A DNA stretch of 64,000 nucleotides, from contig CAJWFB010000001.1 in NCBI GenBank assembly GCA_913031645.1, forward strand, positions 62,001 to 126,000, in the 5' to 3' direction. Positions 18,787 through 29,683 of this stretch are shown piece by piece. A program made the position numbers and the translations under genes. The notes beneath the pieces were generated by a model. The model was given only the letters and a program-made list of their open reading frames with translations. It did no database searches and had not been told where the DNA came from. Origin of the DNA: an uncultured Cellvibrionales bacterium (GTDB lineage Bacteria > Pseudomonadota > Gammaproteobacteria > Pseudomonadales > Porticoccaceae). The first letter of the stretch is position 1. Each line of letters begins with the position of its first letter.

Positions 18787-19404
18787 TCATGTGCTTTTTG
18801 CGTTATCAATAAATGCTACTACCTTATGCTGATCTTTAATACCCGCTGCCGACTCAACACCTCCACTCACGTCAACCATATCTGGCGCAACCGTTCGAAT
18901 AGCCACGGCTACGTTATCAGGACTAAGCCCCCCGGCAAGTATTAGCCTAAAATCTCTGGCTTTTGGAAGTCTGTGCCAATCAAACTTTTCGCCGGTCCCA
19001 CCGTACTGATCAGCGTGCCACGCATCAAATAAAAACCCACCTGATGGTTGATATCGTTCAACCTCCGAGCTGACAGTAAGATTTCCATGCATCCTAATAG
19101 CGCGAATATATGGATAGTCAAATTGATCACAAAACTCAGGGCTTTCATCACCATGAAATTGAATCAAGTCAGGCGCTAAGCGTTCTATTATTTGATGAAT
19201 AAACTCAGCGGTAGCATTGACCACAAGTGCGATGCAAAGCATGTTGCCGGAGATGGCGTGCTTAATTTCAATAGCGCCTTCGAGATCAACATACCTTGAG
19301 CTGTTTTCATAGAGAACCACACCAATAGCGTCAGCACCGGCCTCTTCGACCATCTTTGCTTGTTCCGCATCGGTGATACCACATATTTTAACTGCGACTG
19401 ACAT
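18787..19404 (-). CDS. trpF: Phosphoribosylanthranilate isomerase
   Basis: This 205-residue TIM-barrel enzyme of tryptophan synthesis converts phosphoribosylanthranilate to CdRP. The catalytic Cys lies in VKICGIT (residue 8), the general-acid Asp in LFDAWHADQYGGTGEKFDW, and the phosphate-binding loops in ILAGGLSPDNV and DVSGGVESAAGIKD. It starts 2 bp after truA and is not accompanied by trpB or trpA, as in Pseudomonas. Confidence 0.96.
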   Translation of the reverse strand: MSVAVKICGITDAEQAKMVEEAGADAIGVVLYENSSRYVDLEGAIEIKHAISGNMLCIALVVNATAEFIHQIIERLAPDLIQFHGDESPEFCDQFDYPYIRAIRMHGNLTVSSEVERYQPSGGFLFDAWHADQYGGTGEKFDWHRLPKARDFRLILAGGLSPDNVAVAIRTVAPDMVDVSGGVESAAGIKDQHKVVAFIDNAKST

Positions 19405-19406
19405 TT

Positions 19407-20282
19407 CTAACGACCTCCGCTCAGTTCATTACTCAAAAATACTGGCCCCTTTGGGAGCAAAGGTAATTTGTACGTCTCTGGGTAACATACATCAACTAAG
19501 TAGAGCCCACATGGAGACGCGGTTGCCGCACTTTTACACCTATCTCTGCCTTTGAGAAGCTGGTGAATCCATTCTGGGTCCTTCCGCTGCAAGCCAATTT
19601 CGATGAGCGAGCCGATGATATTTCTCACCATATGCAATACAAAGGCATTGGCCGTTATTTCGAACACAACCAACTGTCCAGCTTGGTAAACATTCGCACA
19701 CTCAACGTTCCTAGAGGGCGATAAGGACTGACAACCGGCTCCACGAAATGCAGAAAAATCCTGCTCCCCGAGTAGATGCTTGCATGCAGTGTCCATCGCT
19801 TGAACATTAAGCGCGTTTTTTACCCACGTAATTCCACTGGCCAATATCGCAGGGCGAGTATTTTGTGCGGCAATGACATACCGATAAGTTCTTGCTGTTG
19901 CACTAAAACGTGAATGGAAGTCATCTTGCACACGATCAGCCCAAACTAGCGAAACTGAGTTTGGTAGCTGACTATTCGCGCCCATGACCCAGTTTCGACC
20001 ATCGCGAATTGCTTTTGCATCGAAGTGAATAACCTGACGACTAGCATGAACACCAGTATCAGTGCGCCCAGCACACCCCACGATGACCGATTCATTCGCG
20101 ACATAGGAAAGAGCGGCCTCGACCACTGACTGTATCGACGGGCTATGCTTTTGTTTCTGAAAGCCACAAAATTCAGCGCCATCATAACTGATTATAGCAG
20201 CGTAGCGACTGATACCCTCGGGCAGACTATGCCCATTGGGAACGCGGCAGTTTGGTACGTAGATCCACTCTGACTGTTGCAC
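19407..20282 (-). CDS. truA: tRNA pseudouridine(38-40) synthase TruA
   Basis: This 291-residue enzyme makes pseudouridine in the tRNA anticodon arm. The catalytic Asp is in CAGRTDTGVHA (about residue 78), and the family motifs DFHSRFSATARTYRY and FSAFRGAGCQS are present. The start is GTG with AAGGG 7 bp upstream, giving about 25 residues before the usual N-terminus. It lies upstream of trpF and 37 bp after fimV. Confidence 0.95.
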   Translation of the reverse strand: MQQSEWIYVPNCRVPNGHSLPEGISRYAAIISYDGAEFCGFQKQKHSPSIQSVVEAALSYVANESVIVGCAGRTDTGVHASRQVIHFDAKAIRDGRNWVMGANSQLPNSVSLVWADRVQDDFHSRFSATARTYRYVIAAQNTRPAILASGITWVKNALNVQAMDTACKHLLGEQDFSAFRGAGCQSLSPSRNVECANVYQAGQLVVFEITANAFVLHMVRNIIGSLIEIGLQRKDPEWIHQLLKGRDRCKSAATASPCGLYLVDVCYPETYKLPLLPKGPVFLSNELSGGR

Positions 20283-20319
20283 TTTATAACCCTTTTTAGC
20301 GGAAATTACCCATCAACTG

Positions 20320-21987
20320 TCAGCTTGAAGTATTAGAGTCAAGCCTCTCTAAAACCTCAGTAGCTCGTCTTCTACCCTCTTTGTTCGACTCACTAATAAT
20401 CTCTTCAAGAATCTCTTTAGCACCTGCAATATCACCCAGATCAGCATAGGTTTCAGCGAGATCCAGTTTTACATCCACTGGATCAATATTCTCTGTCATA
20501 TCGAGATAATCAAGATTCACGGTATTTTCTGAATCTAGCTCATCACTGAACTCTCCACTACCAATACGGCTAAGCGATTCCTCAATAGCACCATCGCGGG
20601 AAGTTGTGTCCGCGAAAACGTCGCCGGGCTCGCGATCGTTTCCATCGAAGATCTCGTCTGCCAAGGCACCTGACTCTGGATTGAGTAGAGTGGATTCTAA
20701 TTTAGACCCGAAACTAGCCTCAGCATCGCCCTTAGACACCGGTTCCAGGCGGTTTGACCACCGCACTGCAAAGAAGATTAAAAAGCCGACACCCGCCAAT
20801 ACGACAAAGACTAATGCCATCAACTGAGGAGCATCCAGACTACTGCCTAAGTAACCCGGTTTGGAGTCACCTGAATCTTGCTCCACCACCATGCGCTCTT
20901 TACTCTGCTGTGATCGCAATTTTTCTTGCAAACTGTTAACTTCATCATTCAGCGATATAATAATTGCTCTCAGATCCGATGTCTCATCTTGTGCCTCAGC
21001 CGCAGCATTTTGGGCATTCAACAACGCGTCATTGAGTCTTATAACCTCGATGTTCGGGTCGATCGTAGATTCTTCTTCGACAATCATGGCTACTTCAGAA
21101 ACCACTGAGCTGTCTGTATTGATCACTAAGTCGTTATCATCGGACCCAACATTGACCCTCCCAGAATCACCTAATACGTTGGCAATGCTATCCTCTACCT
21201 CGAAGTATGGAATTTCTTGATTCGAGTAAGCAATGTCCAAAGACTCCAGTGACAGATCAGTAGCCGTATCATCAATAACCGCAGCGTTAGAGGTCTCACC
21301 ATAAACATCAAGACCCAACTGATCAGCCACAAAGAAGCCACTTTGATTTGCTATCTGACGATAGCTGGGCCTACTTATATCAGAGCCAATGATTATTTTA
21401 CTTGGGTCGCCATTTAAGAAGGCGGCGGGATTAACGATAAACATGGCGTCCATTGCTTGCCATACGGTGACATTATCCAAACGGAAACCATTAGCAACAC
21501 TCCACAGCGTATCACCTCGGGTGACCTTATAGATTGGACTAGCAGTATCAGTCGCAATGATCTGCGCTACAGCGGCACCACTTTCAGCCAAAAATAAAAG
21601 GTTTACTCTGATTACTACGGAATTATATGGCCACTGGAGCTCGACCAAAAAGTCCAGCTCCGGCTGCTGCACCTCCGCTGGACTAACGATGAGAAGATGA
21701 CGAATGCCAAACTCATTTTCGACCACTTGAAAAGACAGACTGCTTAAATCCAGCTGGTCTACAACCTCCTGACCACGCGTGCCAGAGCCGGTCTCAAGTT
21801 GAGCTGAAAATGAATTGCTATCGATATTTTTATCGTCAACTAGCTCTATTGTCGCGCGAAGCGCCTCCCCCAGACCTGACTTCAATTCTATCTCACCAAG
21901 AGTTACAGCAGCGGCCTGAAAAGACCAAAGAGAGCCATTTACCACCAGTAACAATGCGACTAAAAACTGAATTCTTTCCCGAAACAT
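20320..21987 (-). CDS. fimV: FimV-like polar landmark protein
   Basis: This 555-residue inner-membrane protein has the FimV plan: signal peptide (to about residue 27), a FimV N-terminal domain starting VTLGEIELKSGLGEALRA, a LysM-type peptidoglycan-binding region at about 155-190 (YKVTRGDTLWSVANGF), a coiled coil (about 315-365), one membrane helix (about 388-410), an acidic cytoplasmic tail and a C-terminal TPR-like motif (DLAETYADLGDIAGAKEILEE). FimV organises type IV pili and polar signalling. It is much shorter than the ~900-residue P. aeruginosa protein, the acidic tail being reduced. Confidence 0.92.
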   Translation of the reverse strand: MFRERIQFLVALLLVVNGSLWSFQAAAVTLGEIELKSGLGEALRATIELVDDKNIDSNSFSAQLETGSGTRGQEVVDQLDLSSLSFQVVENEFGIRHLLIVSPAEVQQPELDFLVELQWPYNSVVIRVNLLFLAESGAAVAQIIATDTASPIYKVTRGDTLWSVANGFRLDNVTVWQAMDAMFIVNPAAFLNGDPSKIIIGSDISRPSYRQIANQSGFFVADQLGLDVYGETSNAAVIDDTATDLSLESLDIAYSNQEIPYFEVEDSIANVLGDSGRVNVGSDDNDLVINTDSSVVSEVAMIVEEESTIDPNIEVIRLNDALLNAQNAAAEAQDETSDLRAIIISLNDEVNSLQEKLRSQQSKERMVVEQDSGDSKPGYLGSSLDAPQLMALVFVVLAGVGFLIFFAVRWSNRLEPVSKGDAEASFGSKLESTLLNPESGALADEIFDGNDREPGDVFADTTSRDGAIEESLSRIGSGEFSDELDSENTVNLDYLDMTENIDPVDVKLDLAETYADLGDIAGAKEILEEIISESNKEGRRRATEVLERLDSNTSS

Positions 21988-22169
21988 AGATTGCTTTTTC
22001 CTGTGGCGAACATCGTTACGACATGACGGATAATAGCAAACTATCCGGTTGATAAGCTATGCTAAATCCAAGCGTAATCGGCATGTCGTGAAAAAAACAG
22101 AGCGCCTAATTAGGTCCAACTTTCGTCACCGCTGCTTAAACAAACCATTGCAGCAAGAATCCACTGCTG

Positions 22170-23285
22170 TTACGACGCAGCCATTATGATTCTCAGCACT
22201 CTGCGTAGCGGCTCAGCCGCACCCCAAAGTAATTGATCACCAACGGTAAAGGCTGAAAGATAATTGGGCCCCATATTCATCTTCCGTAAACGTCCCACTG
22301 GAACGTTCATAGTTCCTGTAACCGCAGCGGGCGTAAGTGCAGATAACGACGCCTCCCGATCATTAGGGATTACATTCGCCCATGGGTTAGCCTCATTGAG
22401 GATAGAGTGAATCTCATCCAGCGGAACATCTTTAGTCAATTTTATGGTAAGTGCCTGACTGTGACAGCGCATTGAACCAATACGCACACAAAGACCATCA
22501 AGTGCAATGGGGTTAGACTGACGATTGAGGATTTTGTTAGTTTCAATTTGATTTTTCCACTCCTCTTTACTCTGACCATTGTCCAACTGGACATCAATGT
22601 AGGGTAGAAGGCTGCCCGCTAAAGGATAATGCCAGTTATCTACAGGTAGCTGATCTCCTCGAAGAGTATCGGCAACCGTGCGATCGATATCCAAAATAGC
22701 TGTCGCTGGATCTGTTATTTGATGGCTTACCGACTTTTCAATTGTACCCATCTGGCTAATCAGTTCGCGCATATTATTTGCACCGGCTCCCGATGCCGCC
22801 TGATATGTCATCGACGTCGCCCACTCCACCAGCCCTTCTTTGAAAAGCCCGCCAAGACCCATCAACATCAGACTCACAGTGCAATTCCCACCCACAAAGT
22901 CTTTAACACCATCGGCTAAACCTTGATCGATCATGTGCCTATTAATAGGATCAAGAACGATTATCGAGTCAGATTTTGTGCGTAGCGCTGAAGCGGCATC
23001 AATCCAGTAACCCTTCCAGCCTTTGTTTCGTAACTGGGGGTATACGCGGTTGGTATAGTCCCCTCCCTGACAGGTAAGAATAATATCCATTTTACTTAAA
23101 GCGTCGATATCAAAGGCATCTTGAAGTATTGATGTCGACCCTCCGATGGCTGGTGCAGCCCTACCGGCCTGAGATGTAGTGAAAAAAATGGGCTCAATAG
23201 ACTCAAAGTCATTCTCGGCACGCATTCGCTCCATCAGCACAGAGCCAACCATTCCTCGCCATCCCACAAGACCTGTCTTTTTCAT
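22170..23285 (-). CDS. asd: Aspartate-semialdehyde dehydrogenase
   Basis: This 371-residue NADP-dependent enzyme reduces aspartyl phosphate, feeding lysine, methionine, threonine and diaminopimelate synthesis. The nucleotide-binding start [17 protein letters not shown], the catalytic Cys in [11 protein letters not shown] (about residue 134) and the [16 protein letters not shown] substrate segment are present. An AGGTGG ribosome site precedes the ATG. It lies between leuB and fimV, as in Pseudomonas. Confidence 0.97.
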   Translation of the reverse strand: MKKTGLVGWRGMVGSVLMERMRAENDFESIEPIFFTTSQAGRAAPAIGGSTSILQDAFDIDALSKMDIILTCQGGDYTNRVYPQLRNKGWKGYWIDAASALRTKSDSIIVLDPINRHMIDQGLADGVKDFVGGNCTVSLMLMGLGGLFKEGLVEWATSMTYQAASGAGANNMRELISQMGTIEKSVSHQITDPATAILDIDRTVADTLRGDQLPVDNWHYPLAGSLLPYIDVQLDNGQSKEEWKNQIETNKILNRQSNPIALDGLCVRIGSMRCHSQALTIKLTKDVPLDEIHSILNEANPWANVIPNDREASLSALTPAAVTGTMNVPVGRLRKMNMGPNYLSAFTVGDQLLWGAAEPLRRVLRIIMAAS

Positions 23286-23336
23286 TTATTCCACCTATAA
23301 CTTTACTGCTTAATGTGACCGCTTTAAAATATTGAG

Positions 23337-24413
23337 CTACGCTTGGACAGCCGCGGCTACAGCATCACCCATATCAACCGTTCCAACGCGCGTCATACCC
23401 GCCGTATAGATATCACCAGTACGCAAACCCTGATCCAGTACTTTACTCACCCCTTGCTCTATCGACTCTGCAGCTTCAGTCGCATTGAGTGAGTACCGCA
23501 ACATCATTGCTACCGATAAAATAGTTGCTAGGGGATTAGCCACGCCTTGACCAGCAATGTCTGGGGCTGAACCATGACAAGGCTCATACATACCAACGCC
23601 ATCTTTGTCCAACGAAGCCGAAGGGAGCATACCGATAGATCCAGTCAGCATCGCTGCCGTATCGGACAAAATGTCGCCAAACATATTGCCGGTGACTAAC
23701 ACATCAAACTGCTTGGGTTCCCTAACCAGCTGCATGGCCGCATTATCAACATACATATGGGTAAGTTCCACTTCAGGATAATCTATCGCCATTTGCGTTA
23801 TTATCTCGCGCCACAAGATCGTCGCTTCCAATACATTAGACTTATCTACCGAACAGAGGCGCTTGCCACGAACCATTGCCGCTTCAAATGCCATGCGGCC
23901 AATGCGTCGGATCTCAGACTCATTGTATTTATAGGTGTTGTAGCCCTCACGCTCCCCATTTTCCAAGGTCCGAATACCGCGAGGCTCACCAAAGTAGATA
24001 CCACCCACCAACTCACGCACAATTAGAATATCTAAACCGGAGACAAACTCTGGCTTTAGCGAAGACGCGTGAGCCAGCTGGGGATACATAATTGCTGGGC
24101 GCAAATTACCGAACAGTTCCAACTTAGAGCGAATGGTCAATAAACCCTTTTCTGGCCGCAGATGACGTTCAACATCATCCCACTGTGGACCGCCAACAGC
24201 ACCAAGTAATATCGCATCACTAGCCCGAGCCTTATCTAAGGTTTCCTGCGGGCACGGGTCACCAACGGCATCAAAGGCTGCACCACCTAAATGGGCATAA
24301 TCTAGCTCGACGCCCAGACAAAACTTATCGCTGACCGTTTCTAATACCTTTACCGCTTCAGCAATAATTTCTGGGCCGATATTATCTCCGGGGAGCACCA
24401 AAACCTTTTTCAT
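23337..24413 (-). CDS. leuB: 3-isopropylmalate dehydrogenase
   Basis: This 358-residue NAD-dependent enzyme oxidises and decarboxylates 3-isopropylmalate in leucine synthesis. The family signatures [28 protein letters not shown] and [14 protein letters not shown] are present, and the adenine-binding segment is [18 protein letters not shown]. It starts 1 bp after the leuD stop, so leuC, leuD and leuB form one operon. Confidence 0.97.
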   Translation of the reverse strand: MKKVLVLPGDNIGPEIIAEAVKVLETVSDKFCLGVELDYAHLGGAAFDAVGDPCPQETLDKARASDAILLGAVGGPQWDDVERHLRPEKGLLTIRSKLELFGNLRPAIMYPQLAHASSLKPEFVSGLDILIVRELVGGIYFGEPRGIRTLENGEREGYNTYKYNESEIRRIGRMAFEAAMVRGKRLCSVDKSNVLEATILWREIITQMAIDYPEVELTHMYVDNAAMQLVREPKQFDVLVTGNMFGDILSDTAAMLTGSIGMLPSASLDKDGVGMYEPCHGSAPDIAGQGVANPLATILSVAMMLRYSLNATEAAESIEQGVSKVLDQGLRTGDIYTAGMTRVGTVDMGDAVAAAVQA

Positions 24414-24414
24414 A

Positions 24415-25062
24415 CTATTTAATTACTCCAAATACCCAGGGATGCTGTGCCGCACGCTCGGCCTCATAATGCTTAATTCGGTCCGCGTCTTGCAGCGTCA
24501 AACCAATTTCATCCAAGCCATTTAACAAGCACTCTTTACGAAACTCATCCAGCTCAAAACTAAAAATCTGTCCAGAATCAGTAGTGACAGTCTGCGAAGG
24601 TAGGTCTATCGATAGCTGATAGCCCTCTTGGGCAGCTAACTCATTAAATAAAATATCTACCTGTTCTTCCGTCAGAACCACTGGCAACAAGCCATTTTTA
24701 AAACAGTTGTTATAAAAGATATCCGCATAACTTGGCGCAATAACGACATTAAATCCATAGTCCTCTAATGCCCAAGGAGCATGCTCTCTACTGGAACCAC
24801 AACCAAAATTTTTGCGAGCCAATAGTACTGAGGCACCCTTATATCTGTCCTGATTTAAAGGAAAATTATGATTAACTGGACGATTAGAGCAATCTTTTCC
24901 TGGCTGGCCTTCGTCCAAGTAACGCAACTCATCAAAGAGATTAGGTCCAAAACCGCTGCGCTTGATCGACTTTAAAAACTGTTTAGGAATAATCATGTCC
25001 GTGTCTACATTAGCGCGATCCATGGGGCCAACCAATCCACGATGTTCAGTAAATGCTTTCAT
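24415..25062 (-). CDS. leuD: 3-isopropylmalate dehydratase small subunit
   Basis: This 215-residue swivel-domain subunit pairs with LeuC to isomerise 2- to 3-isopropylmalate. The motifs [14 protein letters not shown] and [15 protein letters not shown] are intact. Its ATG overlaps the end of leuC by one base, which implies coupled translation of the two subunits. Confidence 0.97.
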   Translation of the reverse strand: MKAFTEHRGLVGPMDRANVDTDMIIPKQFLKSIKRSGFGPNLFDELRYLDEGQPGKDCSNRPVNHNFPLNQDRYKGASVLLARKNFGCGSSREHAPWALEDYGFNVVIAPSYADIFYNNCFKNGLLPVVLTEEQVDILFNELAAQEGYQLSIDLPSQTVTTDSGQIFSFELDEFRKECLLNGLDEIGLTLQDADRIKHYEAERAAQHPWVFGVIK

Positions 25063-26492
25063 TAATTCACTCCTATGAATGTACGCACATCAGTAATATG
25101 GCCAGCAATGGCTGCCGCTGCCGCCATTGCTGGGCTCATCAAATGAGTGCGGCCTCCACTACCCTGACGACCTTCAAAGTTTCGATTACTGGTGGAAGCG
25201 CAGTGCTCACCCGAACCCAGCTTATCTGCGTTCATTGCCAAGCACATAGAGCAGCCCGGCTCGCGCCAGTCCATACCGGCATCAATAAATATCCTGTCTA
25301 GCCCCTCAGCTTCTGCCTGAGCCTTTACCATTTGTGATCCTGGCACTACCAGGACTTGCTTTACTGACCCCGCTACCTGCCTGCCCTTTGCAATTAGTGC
25401 TGCAGCGCGCATATCTTCAATACGCGAATTTGTACACGAACCGATAAAGACGCGATCTACGGCAATTGATTCAATTGCCTGACCACTCTCTAGCCCCATA
25501 TACTCGAGCGCGCGCTCTAGACCTTTGCGCTTCTCTTCCGAAGGTTGCTCATCTAACGTTGGTACAAACGAGGTAACTGCTGCCACCATCTCTGGAGAAG
25601 TTCCCCAAGTAACTTGCGGCGCAATTGATTCAGCTGCCAACTCAACTTCAATATCGAACACAGCATTAGCGTCACTGACTAGTGTTTTCCAATAACTCAC
25701 CGCTTGATCAAACATCTCACCCTGAGGGACAAACTGACGCCCCCTACAATAATTAATAGTTTTATCATCGACGGCTACCATTCCAACGCGAGCGCCGGCC
25801 TCAATAGCCATATTGCATACCGTCATCCGGCCTTCAATAGACATTTCACGGAAGACAGAGCCAGCGAATTCAATCGCATGTTCATTACCCCCAGCAGTAC
25901 CAATTTTACCGATGATAGCCAATACCACGTCTTTCGGAGTAACGCCGGCACCTAAGGTGCCATTGACGCTAACACGCATGTTTTTCATCTTCTTAGTAAC
26001 CAAACACTGGGTCGCCAAGACATGCTCGACCTCAGAAGTACCTATGCCATGTGCCAAGCAGGCTAATGCACCATGAGTCGCAGTATGAGAGTCACCACAA
26101 ACTACGGTCATGCCAGGCATAGTAACCCCCAATTCAGGCCCCATTACATGCACAATACCTTGACCCATTTCATTGATCTTAAACTCTTTAATGCCATAGA
26201 GATCGCAATTGTCGTCTAAGGTTTGTACTTGGATGCGCGACACCTCATCAACCATAGCGGCAATACCACCATCTCGCTCAGCCTTGTCGGTTGAAATATT
26301 GTGGTCAGGCGTGGCTATATTAGTATCGAGGCGCCAAGGTAGGCGACCCGCCAGTCGCAATCCTTCAAAAGCCTGGGGCGAAGTAACCTCATGAAGGACG
26401 TGCCGATCAATATAAAGCAGAGAGGACCCGTCATTGTTTTCTTTGACGAGATGCGTATTCCACAATTTGTCATAAAGCGTGTGTTCAGTCAT
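25062..26492 (-). CDS. leuC: 3-isopropylmalate dehydratase large subunit
   Basis: This 476-residue aconitase-family subunit carries the [4Fe-4S] cluster: Cys residues in GSCTNSR and in [20 protein letters not shown] is a further signature. The start at 26492 ([11 protein letters not shown]) has AAAGGTG 6 bp upstream, whereas an ATG three codons earlier would lie almost on that ribosome site. It is transcribed divergently from a LysR regulator across about 110 bp that hold a palindromic candidate operator. Confidence 0.97.
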   Translation of the reverse strand: MTEHTLYDKLWNTHLVKENNDGSSLLYIDRHVLHEVTSPQAFEGLRLAGRLPWRLDTNIATPDHNISTDKAERDGGIAAMVDEVSRIQVQTLDDNCDLYGIKEFKINEMGQGIVHVMGPELGVTMPGMTVVCGDSHTATHGALACLAHGIGTSEVEHVLATQCLVTKKMKNMRVSVNGTLGAGVTPKDVVLAIIGKIGTAGGNEHAIEFAGSVFREMSIEGRMTVCNMAIEAGARVGMVAVDDKTINYCRGRQFVPQGEMFDQAVSYWKTLVSDANAVFDIEVELAAESIAPQVTWGTSPEMVAAVTSFVPTLDEQPSEEKRKGLERALEYMGLESGQAIESIAVDRVFIGSCTNSRIEDMRAAALIAKGRQVAGSVKQVLVVPGSQMVKAQAEAEGLDRIFIDAGMDWREPGCSMCLAMNADKLGSGEHCASTSNRNFEGRQGSGGRTHLMSPAMAAAAAIAGHITDVRTFIGVN

Positions 26493-26546
26493 TACATTCA
26501 CCTTTTTTGCTATCGTTCAGTATACCTTTGCTTTATGATGAAATAA

Positions 26547-26561
26547 ATTCATAATATGAAT
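26547..26561. promoter_or_regulatory. Candidate LysR-type operator between leuC and its regulator
   Basis: The 15-bp sequence ATTCATA-A-TATGAAT is a perfect inverted repeat with 7-bp arms. It contains the T-N11-A pattern expected of LysR-type binding sites. It lies midway between the divergent leuC and lysR starts, where such regulators usually bind to control both genes. Binding is inferred. Confidence 0.5.
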
Positions 26562-26603
26562 CAATATGATTCCAATATCGAATATTAAAGCTAGGTGACA
26601 GCG

Positions 26604-27479
26604 ATGGACAACCAAAACTTGAGCGCATTTATAAAGGTTGCAGAAACTAATTCATTTTCAGAGGCCGCATTTTTGCTAGATGTTACACAATCTACAATCA
26701 GTAAACGCATCGCTCTGCTGGAATCAAAAATCGGCAAAAGACTCTTTGACAGAATCGCGAGGAGGGTCACTCTCACCGAAGCAGGAACCGAACTACTGCC
26801 AAGAGCGCAGCGGATCCTTAAAGAATATGAATCGGCTCTCCAAGCCATCAATGATCTATCAGGAAAGACATCGGGTGTTTTGCGCTTGGCGATAAGCCAT
26901 CATCTTGGGCTTCATAGACTACCCCCTCTGTTAAAAGTATATGCGCAACAGCATTCAGGTGTGATCTTAGATATTGAGTTCATGGATTCCGAAAAAGCCT
27001 ATGAGCAGGTACTTCACGGCCACTCTGAGATCGCTGTTATTACCTTGGCGCTTGAATACCATCCAAACGTGGTGAGCCAAAAGGTCTGGAACGATCCGCT
27101 TAACTTTATTTGTGCACACGATCATCCTCTCGCGCTTATCACTTCGCCGACACTGAATGATATTGCTAACTTTCCAGTTATTTTGCCTGGCCTGAACACC
27201 TACACCGGTCGAATTGTGCAAAAACTATTTCAGGCTGAGAATATACCGATGACCTCTACCATGTCGACTAACTACCTTGAGACAATAAGTACAATGGTTG
27301 AGGTGGGTCTAGGTTGGAGTGTACTCCCTGAGACTCTCGCCGAAGACTTGCATGTAATGCCTTTTGAACACTCAGCTATGCATCGGGATCTTGGCTATAT
27401 TTGCCACACTAAAAAAACACTATCCAATGCGGCCAAGGCATTTCTTCAGTTGCTCGACAACGAAGCTGCCCGGCAATAA
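26604..27479 (+). CDS. LysR family transcriptional regulator
   Basis: This 291-residue regulator has an N-terminal winged helix-turn-helix (about residues 1-60, FSEAAFLLDVTQSTISKRIALLE) and a C-terminal substrate-binding domain. Start 26604 (MDNQNL) has AGGTGA 5 bp upstream, while a GTG three codons earlier overlaps that site. Its position, divergent from leuC, suggests control of the leucine operon, as for the equivalent Pseudomonas gene; the effector is unknown. It converges on aroC with 5 bp between stops. Confidence 0.92.
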   Translation: MDNQNLSAFIKVAETNSFSEAAFLLDVTQSTISKRIALLESKIGKRLFDRIARRVTLTEAGTELLPRAQRILKEYESALQAINDLSGKTSGVLRLAISHHLGLHRLPPLLKVYAQQHSGVILDIEFMDSEKAYEQVLHGHSEIAVITLALEYHPNVVSQKVWNDPLNFICAHDHPLALITSPTLNDIANFPVILPGLNTYTGRIVQKLFQAENIPMTSTMSTNYLETISTMVEVGLGWSVLPETLAEDLHVMPFEHSAMHRDLGYICHTKKTLSNAAKAFLQLLDNEAARQ

Positions 27480-27484
27480 GCGCA

Positions 27485-28570
27485 TTAGATCGGTTTTAGG
27501 CCACTATCGACATCTATGTTCTGAGCCCGATGTCGCAGATAATGATCCATGAGCGTCAACGCCAGCATAGCCTCGGCTATAGGCACGGCTCTAATTCCCA
27601 CGCAGGGATCGTGACGGCCATTAGTGACTACCTCAACAGGTTTCCCAAACTTATCGATAGATCGCCCAGGAATACGGATACTTGAGGTAGGCTTTAATGC
27701 CAAATGAGCAACGATGGACTGACCTGAGGAGATCCCCCCAAGGATACCTCCAGCATGATTAGTCAAAAAGCCATCCGGCGTTAATTCATCGCGGTGCTCA
27801 GACCCTTTTTGAGCCACAGAGTCAAACCCTGCACCAACTTCAACACCTTTGACCGCATTGATGCTCATTAATCCATGAGCGATCTCCGCATCGAGGCGAT
27901 CAAACACTGGTTCACCTAAGCCCACCGGCACCCCTTCAGCCACAACAGTGACCTTGGCTCCAATGGAGTTCCCTTCCTTGAGCAGCGCCTGCATGAAAGA
28001 TTCGAGTTCTGACACCTTGTCTGGATCGGGAAAGAAAAAAGGATTACTCTCAATTTCAGCTTTGACAAATCGCTCGGGGGCAATTGAGCCTAGCTGGGAG
28101 ACGTAGCCATAAATATCAATGCCTGCGACTTCCTTGAGATACTTCTTCGCTATCGCGCCCGCAGCCACACGCATTGCTGTTTCCCTTGCGGAACTGCGCC
28201 CACCACCACGATAATCTCTATCGCCATACTTTTGATGATAAGTGTAGTCGGCATGTGCTGGTCTAAATAAGTCCTTTATCTTGGTATAATCTTTAGATTT
28301 CTGGTCTTGATTTTCGATCACCATTCCGATCGAAGCGCCAGTGGTCTTACCTTCAAATATACCAGACAATATAGTGACTTCGTCGTCCTCTCGGCGTTGG
28401 GTGGTGTAGCGCGACTGACCGGGCTTTCGTCGGTTTAAATCAGGTTGCAGATCAGCTGCTGAAATCTCAACTCCTGGAGGACAGCCATCCACAACGCAAC
28501 CAATGGCAGGGCCATGACTTTCCCCAAAGCTAGTGACTGTAAATAGTTTTCCTATTGAGTTTCCCGACAT
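27485..28570 (-). CDS. aroC: Chorismate synthase
   Basis: This 361-residue FMN-dependent enzyme makes chorismate for aromatic amino acids and folate. Signatures include [18 protein letters not shown], the [18 protein letters not shown] segment, and the C-terminal [19 protein letters not shown]. Length is typical. It lies 57 bp downstream of prmB on the same strand. Confidence 0.97.
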   Translation of the reverse strand: MSGNSIGKLFTVTSFGESHGPAIGCVVDGCPPGVEISAADLQPDLNRRKPGQSRYTTQRREDDEVTILSGIFEGKTTGASIGMVIENQDQKSKDYTKIKDLFRPAHADYTYHQKYGDRDYRGGGRSSARETAMRVAAGAIAKKYLKEVAGIDIYGYVSQLGSIAPERFVKAEIESNPFFFPDPDKVSELESFMQALLKEGNSIGAKVTVVAEGVPVGLGEPVFDRLDAEIAHGLMSINAVKGVEVGAGFDSVAQKGSEHRDELTPDGFLTNHAGGILGGISSGQSIVAHLALKPTSSIRIPGRSIDKFGKPVEVVTNGRHDPCVGIRAVPIAEAMLALTLMDHYLRHRAQNIDVDSGLKPI

Positions 28571-28627
28571 GTATCTAAGCCACCTTTTATTAAATATTAA
28601 ACCTACTATGCAGAGATTATACGCCTA

Positions 28628-29572
28628 TTAGGCGAACAATTCCGCATGTTCCACAAGTTGCTCACGAGTCAACATAAACACGCCGCCATCACCCTCTTCG
28701 AATTCAAACCACAAAAAAGGCACAGTTGGAAAAGCGTCTTCGAGAGCGACCGAGGAATTACCGACCTCAACGATTAAAAGGCCTTTATCAAGCAGATAGC
28801 TGGATGCTTCTTTGAGCAGCCGTCGAGTAAAATCCAGCCCATCAAAACCAGAGGCCAGTGCGATCTTGGGTTCATGATGAAACTCTTCTGGCATATGCGA
28901 TAGGTCATCGGCATCAACATAGGGAGGATTACTGACAATTAAGTCGAAACGTTGGCCTGATAAAGCAGAAAAGAGATCGGACTGAACAGCGCAAACACGA
29001 TTGTCTAACTGGTGTTCTTTAATATTAATTTCAGCAACCTCTAATGCTTCGCTAGAAATGTCGCTAAGTACAACCTCAGCATCTGGAAACCCATAGGCAC
29101 AGCTAATACCAATACACCCACCACCGGTGCACAGATCAAGGATTCGAGTAGGGTCATGTGACAACCAGGGCTCGAAGAAACGCATGATTAATTGGGCAAT
29201 CGGAGACCGGGGAATAAGAACCCGAGAATCTACCGTAAATGGTAGCCCGCAAAACCATGCTTGGCCGGTCAAATATGGCGCAGGAAGTCGCTCATTTACG
29301 CGCTTTTGGAACAGAGACGTCACCTCTATCACTTGAGAGTCAGTCAGCTTATTATCCAATACTGATTTGTCCACATTAGGGGGTAAACCCAAGACAAAAG
29401 AGAGTAAACATACCGCCTCATCCCAAGCGCTGTCGGTACCATGACCGAAGTAGATGTCGCTGCTAGAGAACATTGATTCACCCAACTCTAACATCTCACG
29501 CACAGACAGTTGAGCCACTGTAAGAGAGTGGTCTGGGCCCAAAACATGCGGGGATTTCGTATTTTTAGTCAT
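28628..29572 (-). CDS. prmB: Ribosomal protein L3 glutamine methyltransferase
   Basis: This 314-residue class I SAM methyltransferase modifies a glutamine of ribosomal protein L3. The SAM loop is LDLCTGGGCIGI and the glutamine-methylating motif is VSNPPYVD. The helical N-terminal domain (about residues 1-100) and the aroC neighbour distinguish PrmB from the release-factor enzyme PrmC. It is divergent from folE. Confidence 0.94.
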   Translation of the reverse strand: MTKNTKSPHVLGPDHSLTVAQLSVREMLELGESMFSSSDIYFGHGTDSAWDEAVCLLSFVLGLPPNVDKSVLDNKLTDSQVIEVTSLFQKRVNERLPAPYLTGQAWFCGLPFTVDSRVLIPRSPIAQLIMRFFEPWLSHDPTRILDLCTGGGCIGISCAYGFPDAEVVLSDISSEALEVAEINIKEHQLDNRVCAVQSDLFSALSGQRFDLIVSNPPYVDADDLSHMPEEFHHEPKIALASGFDGLDFTRRLLKEASSYLLDKGLLIVEVGNSSVALEDAFPTVPFLWFEFEEGDGGVFMLTREQLVEHAELFA

Positions 29573-29629
29573 AGTATCTCCGTCAGGATAATATTTTACC
29601 TTTGATCGGTCCTTTAGTGTTTATTTTGA

Positions 29630-29635
29630 TACAAT
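29630..29635 (+). promoter_or_regulatory. Possible extended -10 element for folE
   Basis: TACAAT preceded by TGA (TG at the extended -10 position) lies about 50 bp upstream of the folE ATG, in the gap between divergent prmB and folE. No good -35 is visible at 17 bp, so the call rests on the extended -10 alone. Confidence 0.3.
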
Positions 29636-29683
29636 CACGTTGTAAATACGTACATAATAAAAATTTTCAGTTGGAAACTATTA

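Noticed and set aside
22091..22114. Terminator after asd (palindrome CCTAATTAGG near a T-run)
   Set aside because: The palindrome has no loop and is 7 nt from the T-run, so it cannot form a usual terminator hairpin.
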